From Pseudisothecium myosuroides (taxonomy: Eukaryota > Streptophyta > Bryopsida > Hypnales > Lembophyllaceae), in the NCBI GenBank assembly GCA_951799445.1, contig OX637295.1, forward strand, positions 25,916,001 to 25,980,000: DNA of 64,000 nt, written 5' to 3'. The position numbers and the translations under genes were made by a program. The notes under the pieces were generated by a model. It ran no database searches, was not told the origin of the DNA, and saw only the letters and a list, made by a program, of their open reading frames with translations. Position 1 is the first letter of the stretch. Each line of letters begins with the position of its first letter. This document shows, piece by piece, positions 32,007-44,642 of this stretch.

Positions 32007-32483
32007 CACTAGAAGAAAATTGCATTTTACTTGTCAAATCTGCGTTTTACTTGACAAAAACTACATTGTACTCAACAGAAAAGTATGGAATCGGTTTTAT
32101 TGAGTTCTCCTTTCGTAACGCAAAATTTTGCCTTCCAACGTTTTAACACAGAATTTGACCAACGGTGCTAGTATGTGAGCCCAAGAATGCGAGCTTGTGA
32201 GCATTGAGTCTACAATATATGTACCACACACTATAGAAGGTGTATGTATCATAAACACCTATAATATAGGTATTTATAATATATATATCCTATAATAATA
32301 GACAGTTTCTATAGTATATACACCTATAACATAGGTGTGTAGTATTCTAGGCTCATAGGCTTACACTCCTATACTCACATAATAGCAACCCTCACGAGAG
32401 GAGACCTCAACAAAATCTATTCTATACTTTTATGTTGAGTACAACGTAGTTTTTGACAAGTACAATGCAATTTTCTTCTAGTC
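32007..32483. mobile_element. CACTA-type foldback MITE with a nested MULE MITE
   Basis: Starts CACTAGAAGAAAATTGCAT and ends ATGCAATTTTCTTCTAGTC, one base from the expected GTG end. The 3-bp duplication TAT lies at 32,004-32,006 and 32,484-32,486. Inverted arms are about 110-150 bases long (for example ACTACATTGTACTCAACA against TGTTGAGTACAACGTAGT). The middle is occupied by a copy of the 27,211 element. Confidence 0.7.
32161..32393. mobile_element. MULE-type MITE, second copy (nested)
   Basis: Aligns over its whole length to 27,211-27,458, including both ends. No convincing target duplication remains. Lies inside the CACTA-type element. Confidence 0.7.
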
Positions 32484-34985
32484 TATTGAACTTGTCACAC
32501 AATAAAAGTATAAAAAATACCTTTGTTTGAATTAGAAATCAACAAGCATCAATCGTATGAGTCTTCCTATTAAAACCTAAATAATTTAATTTACACAAGT
32601 CATGGCCTCTACTGTGCTACCCTTTGTGAGGAATAGGTTTACTTGCTATTATGATGAAGACTAAAGCCTAGTAGATGAAGACTACAATCTATTAGATGAA
32701 GATGAAAGAGAGGAGTCCCCAAATTTGTTAGCACTATGTGCTAATGACATGTATAACAACAAATATTAAAATCATATCCTTAAATGAAGTTTTATATTTT
32801 ATTTAGTTAATTTATTTAATTTGTTACAATGAGATTTTAGAAACCATGCGTCCCCTGGTTGCATTTTTTGTACTATGAAAAAGTTCTCTACAAGGAATAA
32901 TGCACGGACTTTATTTTATGGCATTTTGGCTTCTAATAGAGAAGATATTGAATTTTAAAGTTTTTACAAATTAAAAAATTAGAAAACTACTTTTACTTTT
33001 GTATTATATCATGTTGTGGCAACAACACATGGCGGCACTAGTATAGTTTGAAATGGCATTTATATTATATATAGATAATAAAAATTCAACTATTAAATTG
33101 ATTATTTTTTGAAGGTGTTATAAGTAAGTGGCTCATTAGATTTCTTTCATTGTGATTGCATTCCTTAGTCAAAAGCTTGTTGAATTCTTAAAAATTTAGC
33201 ATTTCATATGTTTTGATACGTGCATCCTATGAATCAAGTTTGTCTTTATACAATCATTCTCAATGGTTTGCATAGTAAAGAAGAAGAACAACTCACACCA
33301 AAAGACCTTTGTCATAAACTATATCATTTATAAGAACATTAAAATAAATATCCTAGACCTTGAGTCAAACTTCAACTTGTTAAGTTCTATCATTGAGTCT
33401 CAAGCACTAAGATAATTCAACTTAATGACCTAGTTACAATACAATTGGGTCCAATAATCTTACAAACTACCTATTGTGTTACAGAATGTTGCATAATATA
33501 GGATACAATTGGCAGTTTTGGTCTTGCAAAAGTAATATTTGATTCTTATGTAGTTCCAATTAAGCATACTAGTTATCAATTTCAAAAAAATAAAACTCCA
33601 TTTTTAGTGAATTGTTTGATTTGTTTCATTTAATAGTCATGGTTTTATATGATAATTGATTGAAAAACATTGGTGATGAATTTTTAAAATTTGATTGCAT
33701 AGATATTTAGAAAACATCCATACTCACATCTTTCTTTTAACAAGCATCTTCATAAAAGTTTTAGAATTCCCTCTCTAGAAATTTCAATGTTAGGATGACA
33801 ATGCCTAAATTTTGTAAATAGATATCTTTGTATTTAAGTAGATTTTGGCAAAGTAATTATACCATTATGCTCAAATATAAAAAAATTAGTTATAGTGTGA
33901 GGATCAAATAGCAAACTCTAATTACAATAAAGTAACATTTATTTTACAAAATTTTGGTATTGTCACTTCAACATTCAAATCTCTATAGAGAGAATTCTAT
34001 TACTTTTTTGGAGATGCTTGTTAAAGAAAAGATGTGAGTATGGATGTTTTTTAAGTATCTATGCAATCAAATTTTAAAAATTAATTGTCAATGTTTTCCA
34101 GTCAATTATTATATAAAACCATGCATATTAAATGAAACAAATTAAACAATTCACCAAAAATAAAATTTTATTTTTTTGAAACTAAGAATTAATATACTTG
34201 ATTGGAAATGTGTAAGAATTGAAAGTCACTTTGAATGGCAAAATAGGCAATTTATAAGATTATAAGATATGACTGTACAATTGCACTTTTGGCAATAAAG
34301 TTCTATCTCAAGTGATAGATCCATTTCTATACCATTCCAAAAAATCTTTCATTAATTTAAATTAAATGGAAACATATGCAATTTTGTTAGCCTTTTAGAT
34401 GTTGTCATTGGTGCTCACTACAACATTCCACTTTGTACCAATAGGTATCTATAACAAGTTGTCCACCACCAAAATTCTATTCAAAATAAAAATAATAAAC
34501 AATAATAACTTCATTTTTTCTTTGCATGTTCACTATCCCAACACAATACCAATTACTAGTGTCAAGTCTCCTAAGAGATTTCAAGCACCATTGATCTAAT
34601 AAAACTAACTTTTTTTTATGTATAATAATGTCACACCAAAATGTATCCTTATATCATTGTAAACCTCCAACATTTTCTTATTGTAATAATCTTTTTTTCT
34701 AACTCTTAATACAATACCTTGTAAATAATTTGTCGATAAGCATCCTTGGAGCTTGCAATTCTCCAAAGAATAAATCTAAAAAAAATTTACTAATAATTTT
34801 TTTAATTGAATTTTTGAACACAACACTAAAGACTCAAAATGCAATTGCAAAATTCCTTCTATTTTTTTAATTTTTTGTATTATACATATGTATATATGTA
34901 GAGACTTAGTCGGTATTCACAATGTCCACATGTAGACCACAGTGCAACTTTTCAAAAAAGAAAAATTTCAAAAAGATTTTTTTTG
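32484..34985. other. AT-rich spacer, no gene seen
   Basis: Includes a block near 32,940-33,060 (GTGGCAACAACACA, GGCACTAGTATAG) that recurs diverged at 44,160-44,280. It also has a large diverged inverted pair: 33,560-33,820 (TAACAAGCATCTTCATAAAAG) against 33,985-34,160 (GGAGATGCTTGTTAAAG). That pair suggests a foldback element whose ends I could not define. Confidence 0.45.
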
Positions 34986-35049
34986 ATAAAGTTACAATTG
35001 CACCCAAGATCCCATGGGAATAGTTTTAGATCCGACGAGGTCTCTAGGG

Positions 35050-35233
35050 ATCACCAAGTAAAAATGCAACCTTCAAATTTTTATTTTTTATTTTTTGGGA
35101 AGTTGCAGCTGTATCCGAGGTCTCCTAGGAAGGCGTTCGGTACCGAACGCCTACCTAGGGGACCTCGGATACAGCTGCAACTTCCCAAAAAAAAAAAAAA
35201 AAAAATTTGAAGGTTGCATTTTTACTTGAGGCT
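35050..35233. repeat. Near-perfect 180-bp palindrome
   Basis: Centre at 35,141/35,142 in GCGTTCGGTACCGAACGC. The arms pair from about 35,050 to 35,233; the inner 44 bases pair with only two mismatches, and the outer part (AAAAATGCAACCTTCAAA) pairs apart from the A/T tract. Two tandem units meet head to head. Confidence 0.85.
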
Positions 35234-35246
35234 CCCTAGGAATATC

Positions 35247-35426
35247 CATCAGAAAAGTTGGGCCAGATTGTTTTGGTGCCATTTTGACATCAAAAGCCGC
35301 ATACAAGTCATTTTAGTGTCATTTTATCCATACTAGGTTGGTACAGAGGTTGGCACCAAATTAACTTAATTGCATTTCAATGCACCATTGTAGCACCATG
35401 TTTTATATGCCTTGAAGTTCTTGATG
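35247..35426. mobile_element. 180-bp MITE with 2-bp duplication TC
   Basis: Starts CATCAGAAAAGTTGGGCCA and ends 'CCTTGAAGTTCTTGATG'. TC flanks it (35,245-35,246 and 35,427-35,428). The tandem unit at 35,737 has the uninterrupted text GGAATATCGTTGGTG, an empty site. A relative lies at 53,788-53,954 with TA on both sides. Confidence 0.65.
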
Positions 35427-35530
35427 TCGTTGGTGCCAACGAGGTTTTCAAAGACCCCCAAGATCCCATGGGAATAGTTTTAGATCCGACGAGGTTCTAG
35501 GGATTATTGAGTAAAAATGCAAACTTCAAA

Positions 35531-35545
<15 letters not shown>

Positions 35546-35594
<49 letters not shown>
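35546..35594 (+). repeat. (GA)n microsatellite
   Basis: About 24 uninterrupted AG units preceded by ATATATATATAT. It has expanded within the left arm of the second palindrome. Frames here encode only Arg-Glu or Ser-Leu runs. Confidence 0.95.
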
Positions 35595-35596
<2 letters not shown>

Positions 35597-35679
35597 TTGC
35601 AGCTATACCCGAGGTCCACTAGGAATGCGTTCGGTACCGAACGCATTCCCAGGGGACCTTCGATACAGCTGCAACTTTC
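35593..35679. repeat. Second near-perfect palindrome of the same core
   Basis: Centre at 35,635/35,636 in GCGTTCGGTACCGAACGC, arms about 43 bases (GAAAGTTGCAGCTATACCC against GATACAGCTGCAACTTTC) with a few mismatches. Same core as the 35,141 palindrome. Confidence 0.85.
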
Positions 35680-36060
35680 AAAAAAATAAAAAATAAAAAA
35701 ATTTGGAAAGTTGCACCTATATTTGGGGCTCCCTAGGAATATCGTTGGTGTCGGTGAGGTTTTCAAAGACCCCCAAGTACAATTGCAACTTTCCAAAAGA
35801 AAAAGAAAATATTTTAGTTTTTGGTTCAAGTTTTAGCTGCACCCAAGCCCCCCATGGAATATTGTCGGTGCCTACAAGGTCTCTAGAGACCCCCAAGTAC
35901 AGCTACAATTTTCCAAAAAGAAAAAAAACTAATAATAATAATTTTTCAATTTTCAATTTGCAGCTGTACCCAAGCCCCTCTAGGAATACCGTTGGTGCCG
36001 ACATTATTTCCATGGACCTATAGGTGCAGTTGTAGTTTTCAAAAAAGTCTTTTTAAACGT

Positions 36061-39000
36061 TAATTTTCAAGATTATTTAGTTGTTTTTTTAAATCCACCA
36101 CACAACTTTTAGGACCTGGAAGTATAATTGTCATTCTTTCTTTCTATTTTTAAATAAACGGTGAGATTTTGAAGAAGAGAAAATACAATTCAATCTAATT
36201 TTCTATGAAAGATCACTAGATTGAAGGTAGGAAGAGAGAGTTTCCACCTAGAGGTATAAAGCCCGCCAGTGTAGAATACCCTGTTTGAATACGAAATATT
36301 GCTAAATTCAGTTTAGATGATAGCATGATGGTCATCACCACACTCATCAATGAAGCTCAAAATGTGATTTTTCTTGACCATTCTTATATAAATTGTATCA
36401 CTCCAAGCAAAGAGAAATTCTAATGGAGTTGATAGTTTCACCAATGATGAATAATTTGCATCTAGTGCACCAAATTGGATATAAGATAGGAACCCTCAGA
36501 ACATCCTAAGTTGCATACAGGGCATGAATGCAAGGAGAATATATACATACCAACATCGTCATACTTTTTAGGAGGAATGTCAATGAGAGTTTCCCCATAC
36601 GAATGTATAAGTATTGTTTTGAAATAAATAAAATGTAAAACCAACTATTGTTTATGAAAGTTGTAGTGGTTGTCAAAGACTCATGAGGATGATGCCTACA
36701 ATGATCCTACAAGATCTAAGCTATAGTTGCAACTTTCAAAAATATAAGTAATTTTCTTTAACGTTTTTGATTTTTTTCAAAAATTGTTGTAGGACTTTGG
36801 GCCCTTTAGGAACCTTGTTGGTATTGGTAGGCTCTACATGGTCCTAGACTCTTACAATAAGTTTTAAAATTTTTAAGATTTTTATGTTTTTGTTTTTGTT
36901 TTTTGAATAAATTGTTGAAGGATTCCAAGCCTTGTAGGAACCTTGTCAATATTGACAAGTTTTTCTGAAGCTCATGATTTAACAACCATTTATTTTTGAA
37001 TTAAATATATTTATTTTAAAACTTTTCTTTGAAAATGTTGTTGGTTCAAAGTCTTATAGGATATTATTTGGCATTTATAGCATCTTCTCCTGCAACATTA
37101 GTATTTGAAGGTAAAATATATTTATTTTTGAAATTTATGTGTTGCAATGCCATATCTTTTTGTAAAATCTTTTTGAACCAATAGGAATCCTTACAAATGG
37201 TTGCAACATTTTTTTCCAAATTATACATATTTATATATAAATTAGTCTAATTTTTTTCCTACTTTGCAGCCTCCCAAAGTAATTTGTCAATATGGGCACT
37301 TTCCCTTTCTTGAAAGATTGGAGACGAGAAATTGAATTTTAAATTTATTTTAAATTTAAATTATTCAATACATATTAATGAGTTTTTGTATTTCTAGTTC
37401 AAATTAAAGTAAAACTCTAGGGTCCGTGCCAGAAAGAGAAAGAAATTCATAAAGAAGATGCCAAAAAAGTGATTGTTTCATATTTTTTTTAATTTGGGGG
37501 GTCTCCCTAAAGACAACTATGAATGCCAATGGATACTATTTGTAGGATCCAATGATTTTCAAGTCTTATTTTAGAAAGCTAAATTTTTGTTTTATAAAAA
37601 TTTGATATCTTTGTGGCCCAAACAATACATATTTGTGCCAACAAGTATTTATTTGGAATTGAATAGATGAAACAATTACTTTCTATTAGTTGAAAGTAAT
37701 TGTTTTTTTGGAAATGATATTCATGTCTATTTCCTTATGGAGGATGTTGACTACCCCAAAGTCATCTTTGAAGAGGAGAGGATGATGAAAAAAAATTCAT
37801 CATTATGGCTTCCAACCTCAACCTTGCTACCTAAGCTGACAATGATTAATTATTTACATGGCTTTGGGGGTATTTGGATGGATAGATGAGAATGTAGACA
37901 ATGTGCCATTTTCAAACTGCATAGTTTGAACCATTTAGGACGGGTATAGATTTCAAACCGTGTAGTCCAAACCATCTAGGACATGCATAGATTTCAAACC
38001 ACCCAATTTGAACTACAAAAGTGAAAAAGTTGTGGAGTAGTGCCATTTTAATAAAATTTGCCATTCTTATAGTTTTAGGTGGTTTAGAGTGATCTAAATC
38101 TAAGCATATCCAACTCCACATTAAAGAATTTAAAGTCCATCTAGACCATTGAGCTACGTCAAAGTCCGTCCAAATTCATCCATTTTAGTTAAAATCTTTT
38201 TAATCCACCATATGCATTGAAACTTAAAACAAATGCCAAAGACCATGAATAAATTGCTCAAACTTCTTGAATCCAATCCTATTTCATTTAAAGTCTATCT
38301 AAAATCAAGAAACATGTATTGAAACAGTTAGCTATATAATATCAACAATACATTGCAACAACATATTTTGCAATTCAAAATGAAACAAAAAACCAATACA
38401 TATTGACTGTAGAATCATTCTAAAATATTCTTGTCCCTAATTCTAACAAATGCTAACAAAGGCGTTGGAAAAGAAAGGCCAATGGACGAATTGCAAGTCT
38501 CGTATTATATTTTTTCAGTATCATTTAGCCTTGATGCAAGAGTTGATATTTTCATTAATGTCCCTAGAATAAGCTTCAATGAGTTTAAACATACTCTTGA
38601 AAGCAACTTGAAAACATACAATGAAATAGTTCATCATTATATCCTAACTCTAATTTTTTATCAGTGATAAACACGGAAGTTAACCATTTTGTACCTCATA
38701 TTTATAAGATTTGATTCAAATTGGACAAAAAAAGACACTATTTGATTCTTATCTTTTATGGTTTCATCCTCTTTGTGCTTAAATATTTTTTTGTATTGCA
38801 TTAAATGGATGTGATTCATGGTTAGAGCATCTTCTTTGTCAAAAAACAACTATACCAATATATCATGACTAAAGAATTTGTATGTATAAAAGCACATTCT
38901 ACGTCTGCAATACTTAGTTTTTTCCTTTTATCAAAAAATTAACCCCACACGGATTTAGAAGTTCAATGTAACAATTCTTAGAATTTGCATTTCCATTCAT

Positions 39001-40404
39001 TATTTGCATTGTAAAAATGATTGCCACATAGACCACCAGAAGACTAGGTTTAACTTTTTTAATTAACTTTTTATGAAATACTTTATTTTCCACGGTCTTA
39101 GGGCATCTTCAATCCACGGTCATAGGTACAATTTAATTATAAAGTTAAAAATATCTCAAAATATTTTCAAGTTTTCCAAAAAAATTGGCCACTTTCTAGT
39201 TGCAAAAATAATTTTCAACAAGAACTTAGCTTCCTGCTCGGATTTCTATGCTCCACGCTCGCATGCTAGCTTCGCTCTTGGCATTCATAATGTTGTAGCG
39301 TTCATCTCCAACCTCAAGTCAATACTAAAACATACTTCTTCAAGTTTGACGCATTTGAATGGACATCAGGATTCTAGTGCATTGAAACACGGCATACTCA
39401 AGTAACATCACATTCTCAGTAAAACTAAACTGCCTCAAGAATTTTTAGACAACAAATTGAGATCCATACTAGTCAAGACACTTTTAGAGCTTTTTGCACT
39501 ACATTGTCATACTAATACACGCCATATTCACAAAAAAATCAAGTTCCCAGCAAAAAAAGAATTGTTTAATAAAGCTTTAGAGAACATTGTCAAATCAATA
39601 TTGCTCAAGCTGTTGTTGGAGTTTTTTCCGCTACCATATCACAAGTGTGGTGCGCCGCAGTAGATGAATCAAGTACAATGAATTCAGAGAAGAACTTAAT
39701 ATCCTCCAGTGCAAGAGGAAATAAACGACTTTAGGCATCAACCATAAATCACAGAAAATCCGATGGGGCAATGCCTAACTGATTGTTGACCTGCAATTGT
39801 GAAACCTTCTTGTGCACCCCAAGCCCCTCTCACATTTTTCGAGCAGTATGTGAAATGCTGGAAGTCGACGCATTGCTTTCCAAGTAATAGGAACAAAAGG
39901 GAATCCATATCGAACACGACAAAGATCAAATGCACTAATGAAAATGAAATGCACATCATAGATGACTTCGATGAAAACAATTTCAACTTCAAAATGCATG
40001 CGAGGAAAGTGGGAGGGGGGCGAAGCTCGATCCTATAGAAAAAGCGGTCCCAGATGCATCCCCCCTCCTGTTGTTTGCCTTGTTGGCACTTCTTTCAAAA
40101 ACTTAGGAATTACGGAAAGCTACAAGTGTGAACACACCTAAAGCTAGCTAGCTTCTCCAATAGGAATTATAAAAGCAGTCCCATTGCAACTCGTCAATTT
40201 GGCTCCGGCAAACAAATCAATGGCAAAGAACCTCTAACACAAAGCTAACAGTAAAGGTCCTCCATTGATTTGTGTGGCCAAGCCAGTTTGGCGAATTGCA
40301 GTGGGGCTACTTTAATAACCATGCCACAGGCCACCCTTCCATAATTTTTTCAATAGGAAGCTTGGAAGGATCCAATGTTGGACTTGTGTGCAAACCATTT
40401 GTTG
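36061..40404. other. AT-rich spacer, no gene seen
   Basis: Diverged remains of the preceding tandem unit reach about 36,980. Near 37,910-38,010 the words ATAGATTTCAAACC and CCATCTAGGAC repeat. The 110-codon frame at 39,073 and others are Lys/Phe/Ile-rich with no family resemblance; I do not call them genes. Confidence 0.5.
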
Positions 40405-40408
40405 TTAA

Positions 40409-41530
40409 ACCCTAAAGCAACATTGTCCCTTCACTGTAAGAAACCCGCATTTTAGGTAACAAGCCCCAATTTTTTAAAACGGATTTTAGATGATATCAAT
40501 GTTTACAACCCAATGTTTTTATATCAACAAGAATGTCCAACATAACATCAAAGTTGACATAAAAACAATGATTGTAAACATTGACATCACTTAAAATCTG
40601 TTTAAAAAAATTGGAGCTTGTTATCTAAAACGTGGATTTCTTATAGTGTTTCAAGGGACAAATTGGATTTTGGGCAGGTACCTACAGTCTCAATTTTTGT
40701 CATGATTTTCTAAATTTTTTTTTGAATTTTTGAAAAAATTGATTAGCATCATGGAAATATTATTTTTTTCTCAATTAGTGCCTAAGAACAAAAATTATGC
40801 CCAAATAAGCTCAAAACAGGGAAAATTGGGAAGCCAAAAAAAATTCAATTTTTTTTTCAATTTTTTCTCATAGATTATTTTTTTTTCTAAATTAAAAACT
40901 TTTATTCATTTCATTTGAATGAGTGATGTGAAAGTTATGGACAATCTTGTTTTTGGGCAATTTAAGCATCTTCTTGAAAAAATAACTTGATTCATTTCCG
41001 AATGGAATTTTTACAATTTAAAAAAAGAAAAACTTCCACATGGTTTAGTTTGCTAGCTAGAACAATCTCACCATTGGAATTAGTGCGTTTTAATGCCATC
41101 TTAGAGATATCAATAATTTATATTTTCCTTCAATCTCGTATTTACTTCTACTTAACAATTTTTTTAAGAATGAAAATTAAGTTTTTTTTAATTTTAGTTT
41201 TTTCTCCTAGAATCTCAACTCAATTTTCCACTGTAAAGATAAAAACCTCAAAAACTTTGTAAAGCAAAAAATTTAAGATAAGAAGGTTCAAAGTCAAATA
41301 TTCTAGTCTAGCAATGTGCAAAAAAACTTGTTTTCTGCACTGTAAATGCAAATATCTTACAATTTGTGTGGTCAATTTTTTTTAAATTTATTCTATATAT
41401 TTTTATACTAGTTAGGTGTAAGATCCTACAGTTAGATGTCTAAAAAAAAAATTCGAATTTTTTTACTCTTTGCAATGGAAATGGTAGTTTTGAGTTATTT
41501 TGGCAAAAAAAGGCTTTGGTCCTTTAGGGG
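40409..41530. mobile_element. TTAA-type (piggyBac-like) MITE with a nested CACTA MITE
   Basis: TTAA flanks both ends (40,405-40,408 and 41,531-41,534). Ends are ACCCTAAAG and CTTTAGGGG, as in the relatives at 62,234 and 51,311. The sequence CAACATTGTCCCTT is split from TTTCAAGGGACAAATTGG by the CACTA-type insertion. Non-coding. Confidence 0.65.
40432..40648. mobile_element. CACTA-type MITE nested in a TTAA element
   Basis: Starts CACTGTAAGAAACCCGCATT and ends AACGTGGATTTCTTATAGTG. Inverted arms continue inward (GGTAACAAGC against GCTTGTTATC, GATATCAATGTTTACAA against TTGTAAACATTGACATC). Flanking triplets are CTT and TTT, so a 3-bp duplication with one change is likely. Confidence 0.65.
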
Positions 41531-41590
41531 TTAAATATAAAATTTATTTTTAAGAAAAAGATTGTATTATCAATCCAATGGCAATAGTTT

Positions 41591-41930
41591 CATCAAATTT
41601 TCTACAGCCCTCCGGAGGACCCTAAAATTTATTTATTTTTTGCAAAAAAATTAGTTTTTCCCCTATTTTCGCGCAGCAGTTTCTGCTGCGATAGTGGCGC
41701 AGGAAACGAAATATACGATTTAAAAAAAAAAGAATTTTTTTTTTTTTTTTAGTCTTAAAAAAATATTTAAAAATTAAAAAAAAAAATTCCGATTTCTGAC
41801 CGTTTCGGCGAGCAGTCAGCTTGGCTGACTGCTCACCGAGGGACAGTTCTGTAGTGACAGGCCAAGCATTTTAATAGCTTGGCATGTCACTGCGGAGCAG
41901 CCTTCCGGAGGGCTGGTTTTTTCTCTAATG
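41591..41930. mobile_element. 340-bp foldback element, short relative of 49,854-51,216
   Basis: Inverted ends include CAGCCCTCCGGAGG and CCTTCCGGAGGGCTGG, finishing in TTTCTCTAATG. Internal hairpins are at 41,808-41,842 (GAGCAGTCAGC / GCTGACTGCTC) and 41,860-41,890 (GCCAAGC / GCTTGGC). Ends match the 49,854 element. Confidence 0.6.
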
Positions 41931-42284
41931 ACCAGTGATAGGTTGCCAGATCAGGTGTTCAATGAGTTTGTTGAACTAAGTTTTGTCTGTTGTGTCTCCC
42001 CCTATAAGGTAGGAGGTGGAAAAAAGTGGTCATTTGTAGTCACCAGCCATTTTTGAAGTTGGAAAAAAATGGTCATTTGTGGTCATCAAAAGCGACCACC
42101 TCCTAAAATGTGCCTAGTTGGTACATTGAAGAAAGCAAAATGTACCTCTAAGTCATGTTCGCTTTTAATGCCCGGTCGGAGTTTGAGCCTCCTACCTTAT
42201 GGGGTCGATGCATTCTTACCTCTTAGGGAGGAGAGGAGTAGGAATTTGTTCATTTACTCGGATTATAAGCCCTTTCATGTATTT

Positions 42285-42462
42285 TTTTTTTTTGACACAA
42301 GCGTGTTAAGGAAACACACTGCAAGGGTTTCCGTTAGGATGAAAGGTTGATTTCAGATATGGTAAAGAACCTGTCACCGCCAAGTATCGAACCTGCAACC
42401 ACACCATTCAGTTTGGGTACCTCACAACCATCACCCGGTAGTTTAGGGTCATCTCGGACCAA
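42285..42462 (-). mobile_element. tRNA-derived SINE, short copy
   Basis: Minus-strand polymerase III signals: B-box GGTTCGATACT (42,393-42,383) and an A-box-like GGGTGATGGTTGTGAG upstream. The A/T tail is at the left (T run 42,281-42,293). Flanks CCTTTCATGTATTT (42,271-42,284) and CCTTTCATTTATTT (42,463-42,476) form a 14-base duplication with one difference. Shares its head ACCCTAAACTACC with the SINE at 46,304. Confidence 0.65.
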
Positions 42463-42699
42463 CCTTTCATTTATTTCTATTACTGGTTTGAATTATGATG
42501 AAGTTTGTCATGAATCTTGTGAGGGAGTTAATAATTCCAAATCCTAAATTTGAAACATGGTCTCAATAGGGCTTTGTTGCCCCTCTTGCACTATTGCACT
42601 AACACAAAACCTTGGTTGAAACAACATCTTCAACAACATTTGGATATTAACATCTACTAGTGTGCCTTGACAGCCAAAATATAAGTAAAAGTAATTTCC

Positions 42700-43620
42700 T
42701 AATTTTTGAATTCATTAAATCTTCATTAAATTCATAACTTTCACATCGCATGTCCAAACACCATGAAACAAAGCCTGTGCACCCCTCCTCACCAAGGGCT
42801 TTCCGATGATACCAAGCACTCCATCAGGGGACACATAGTCTGGGAGAAATCAATGTAAGAAATAAAGCAAAAAAACAACCAAACTTAAGGTATGGATACC
42901 TTAAGGTAGGTTGTTTGTTTTGTTTTGTTTTGTTTGTTTATTTGATACGTTGAGATCTAACAAACTGTGAGGCATCTGGCGTTGTTGTTGAAACCGTTGG
43001 AAAGTTCTTCACAAAAGGGGTGCATGGACTTTGTTTCATGGCGTTTAGACCTACGGTGTGAAAGTTATTGAATCCCAAACTTTTTATAAATTCAAAAATT
43101 GAATTAAATTATCTTTTATTTTGGAAAAAACATAACTTTCACATGGGCATCTCTAGATGCCACGAAACAAAGTCTCTGCATTCCTTTGTGCATAGAGCTT
43201 TCTGCTCATGCCAACTTTGTGGCATTTAGACCTATGGTGTGAAAGTTGTGGATTTTTTAAAATTAAAAAATTGAATTAAATTATCTTATTTTCTTATGGA
43301 AAAATCATAACTTTTACATGGGCTTGTCCAAATGCCACGAAACAAAGTCCTTGTATTCCTTTGTGCATAGAGCTTTTTATTTGTGGGTGATTGCAAGAAA
43401 CACTTGTCCTATTTCTTGTCCCCTTGCCTTCAGGAATTGTTTTGTTGCTCATAACTTTTGAATTGTTTGTCCATTTGGCATGAAATTTGGAATGAAGGTA
43501 GATGCGGTAGATGCAGACATTGAGTAATTTTTTTAAATTTTCTAAAATTAGTTTATTATTTTTAACTAGCCCCAAATTGGGTGTCTACCTTGGCCATTTT
43601 GGGGGGTTTTAGTCCTATTT
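42700..43620. repeat. Dispersed and tandem 'CATAACTTTCACATG' family
   Basis: 42,750-42,900 aligns to 381-550. Units near 43,130-43,250 and 43,305-43,380 repeat 'CCACGAAACAAAGTC' and 'TTTGTGCATAGAGCTTT', about 175 bases apart. The family also appears around 44,160. No protein is supported. Confidence 0.55.
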
Positions 43621-44642
43621 TTGACCTAAAAATGCGATTTTGAAGCCACAAATTGGACAAGTTAGAGTTCAACTAACATTACAAGGGCTGACAATGAGTT
43701 TTTATGAAAATAGTAACATGTCGATTGCACACATGGGGTCAAAGTGACCTTCCTTTGTGCGAAAGCTACGAAGAGGGAAAAAATTTCCTTCATGAATTTT
43801 TTGGTGCAATGCAAGCGTAGTCTTCTCTAGCAAAATGCGTTTTTTTATGGAATTTTTTTAATTTTTTTTTAATTACTAAAAATGAAAACCTCCACAAACC
43901 CCTTTTCTGCTCCTAATGGCTTCTGTAGTAATTCGTAGTAGTATGTAGTATTGTATAGTACAACATAGTACTAAATCAATGGTTTAGATCTGCAAGTGCC
44001 TTCAATCGATGGTTCAGATTTGCCGGGGCGCTGCTAAAACGGAGTATTGGTAGTATTGCATAGTACTGCCAGCCCTGTGGCCAAAAAAAGCAGTTTGATG
44101 GAAAGACGTGAAGAATTTCTTGCAGCTATCCTTGTACCAAAAATGCAACCTCTCACTAGTGTGAAAGTTACTGAATTTCAAAGTTTTAATGAATTAAAGA
44201 ATTAGAAAATTATTTTTATTTTATTTTGGTTGTGGCAATAACACAAGGCACACTAGTAGAGGTTGAAATGACATTTGGAGAATGCTGTTTTCAGCCATTT
44301 AGATTTTAGTTTGAAATCTATCACTGAAATAGATTTTGCAATTAAAAATCTTTCCAAAATATTCATTTTAATTTTTATAATCTAATCAAAGAGTAGATTT
44401 TAGATTTTAAAGTCAATCAAAATTTCTACATTTGACATTTTATAAATTTTGTAGTTTTTAGATTCTCAACCAAATCCATGAATTGTGCAAAATCTTTTAT
44501 ATTTTCAAATCCATGTTTTAGATAGATATTTGAAAGTCTTGAAATCTACCATATCCATAGATCTCATTATAGAACTAGTATGATTCCAAATCAAAAACCT
44601 CTTACACTATTTATTTATTGAACTCGCTTTCGAATTCCCTTC
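43621..44642. other. Spacer, no gene seen
   Basis: AT-rich. Contains short tandem words (GTAGTA, AGATTTTAG) and a block shared with 32,940-33,060. Nothing coding recognised. Confidence 0.45.

Larger units (their letters stand above)
34990..36060. repeat. Tandem repeat of an about 110-130 bp unit
   Basis: Five or more diverged units with the order AGTTGCAGCTGTACCC, CCCTAGGAATATCGTTGGTG, 'GAGGTTTTCAAAGACCCCCAAG', then ACAATTGCAACTTTCC. Weaker relatives continue to about 36,980. Two units are arranged head to head and form the palindromes listed separately. No coding content. Confidence 0.7.

Noticed and set aside
35507..35829. Frames with Arg-Glu or Ser-Leu runs
   Set aside because: Direct translation of the (GA)n microsatellite.
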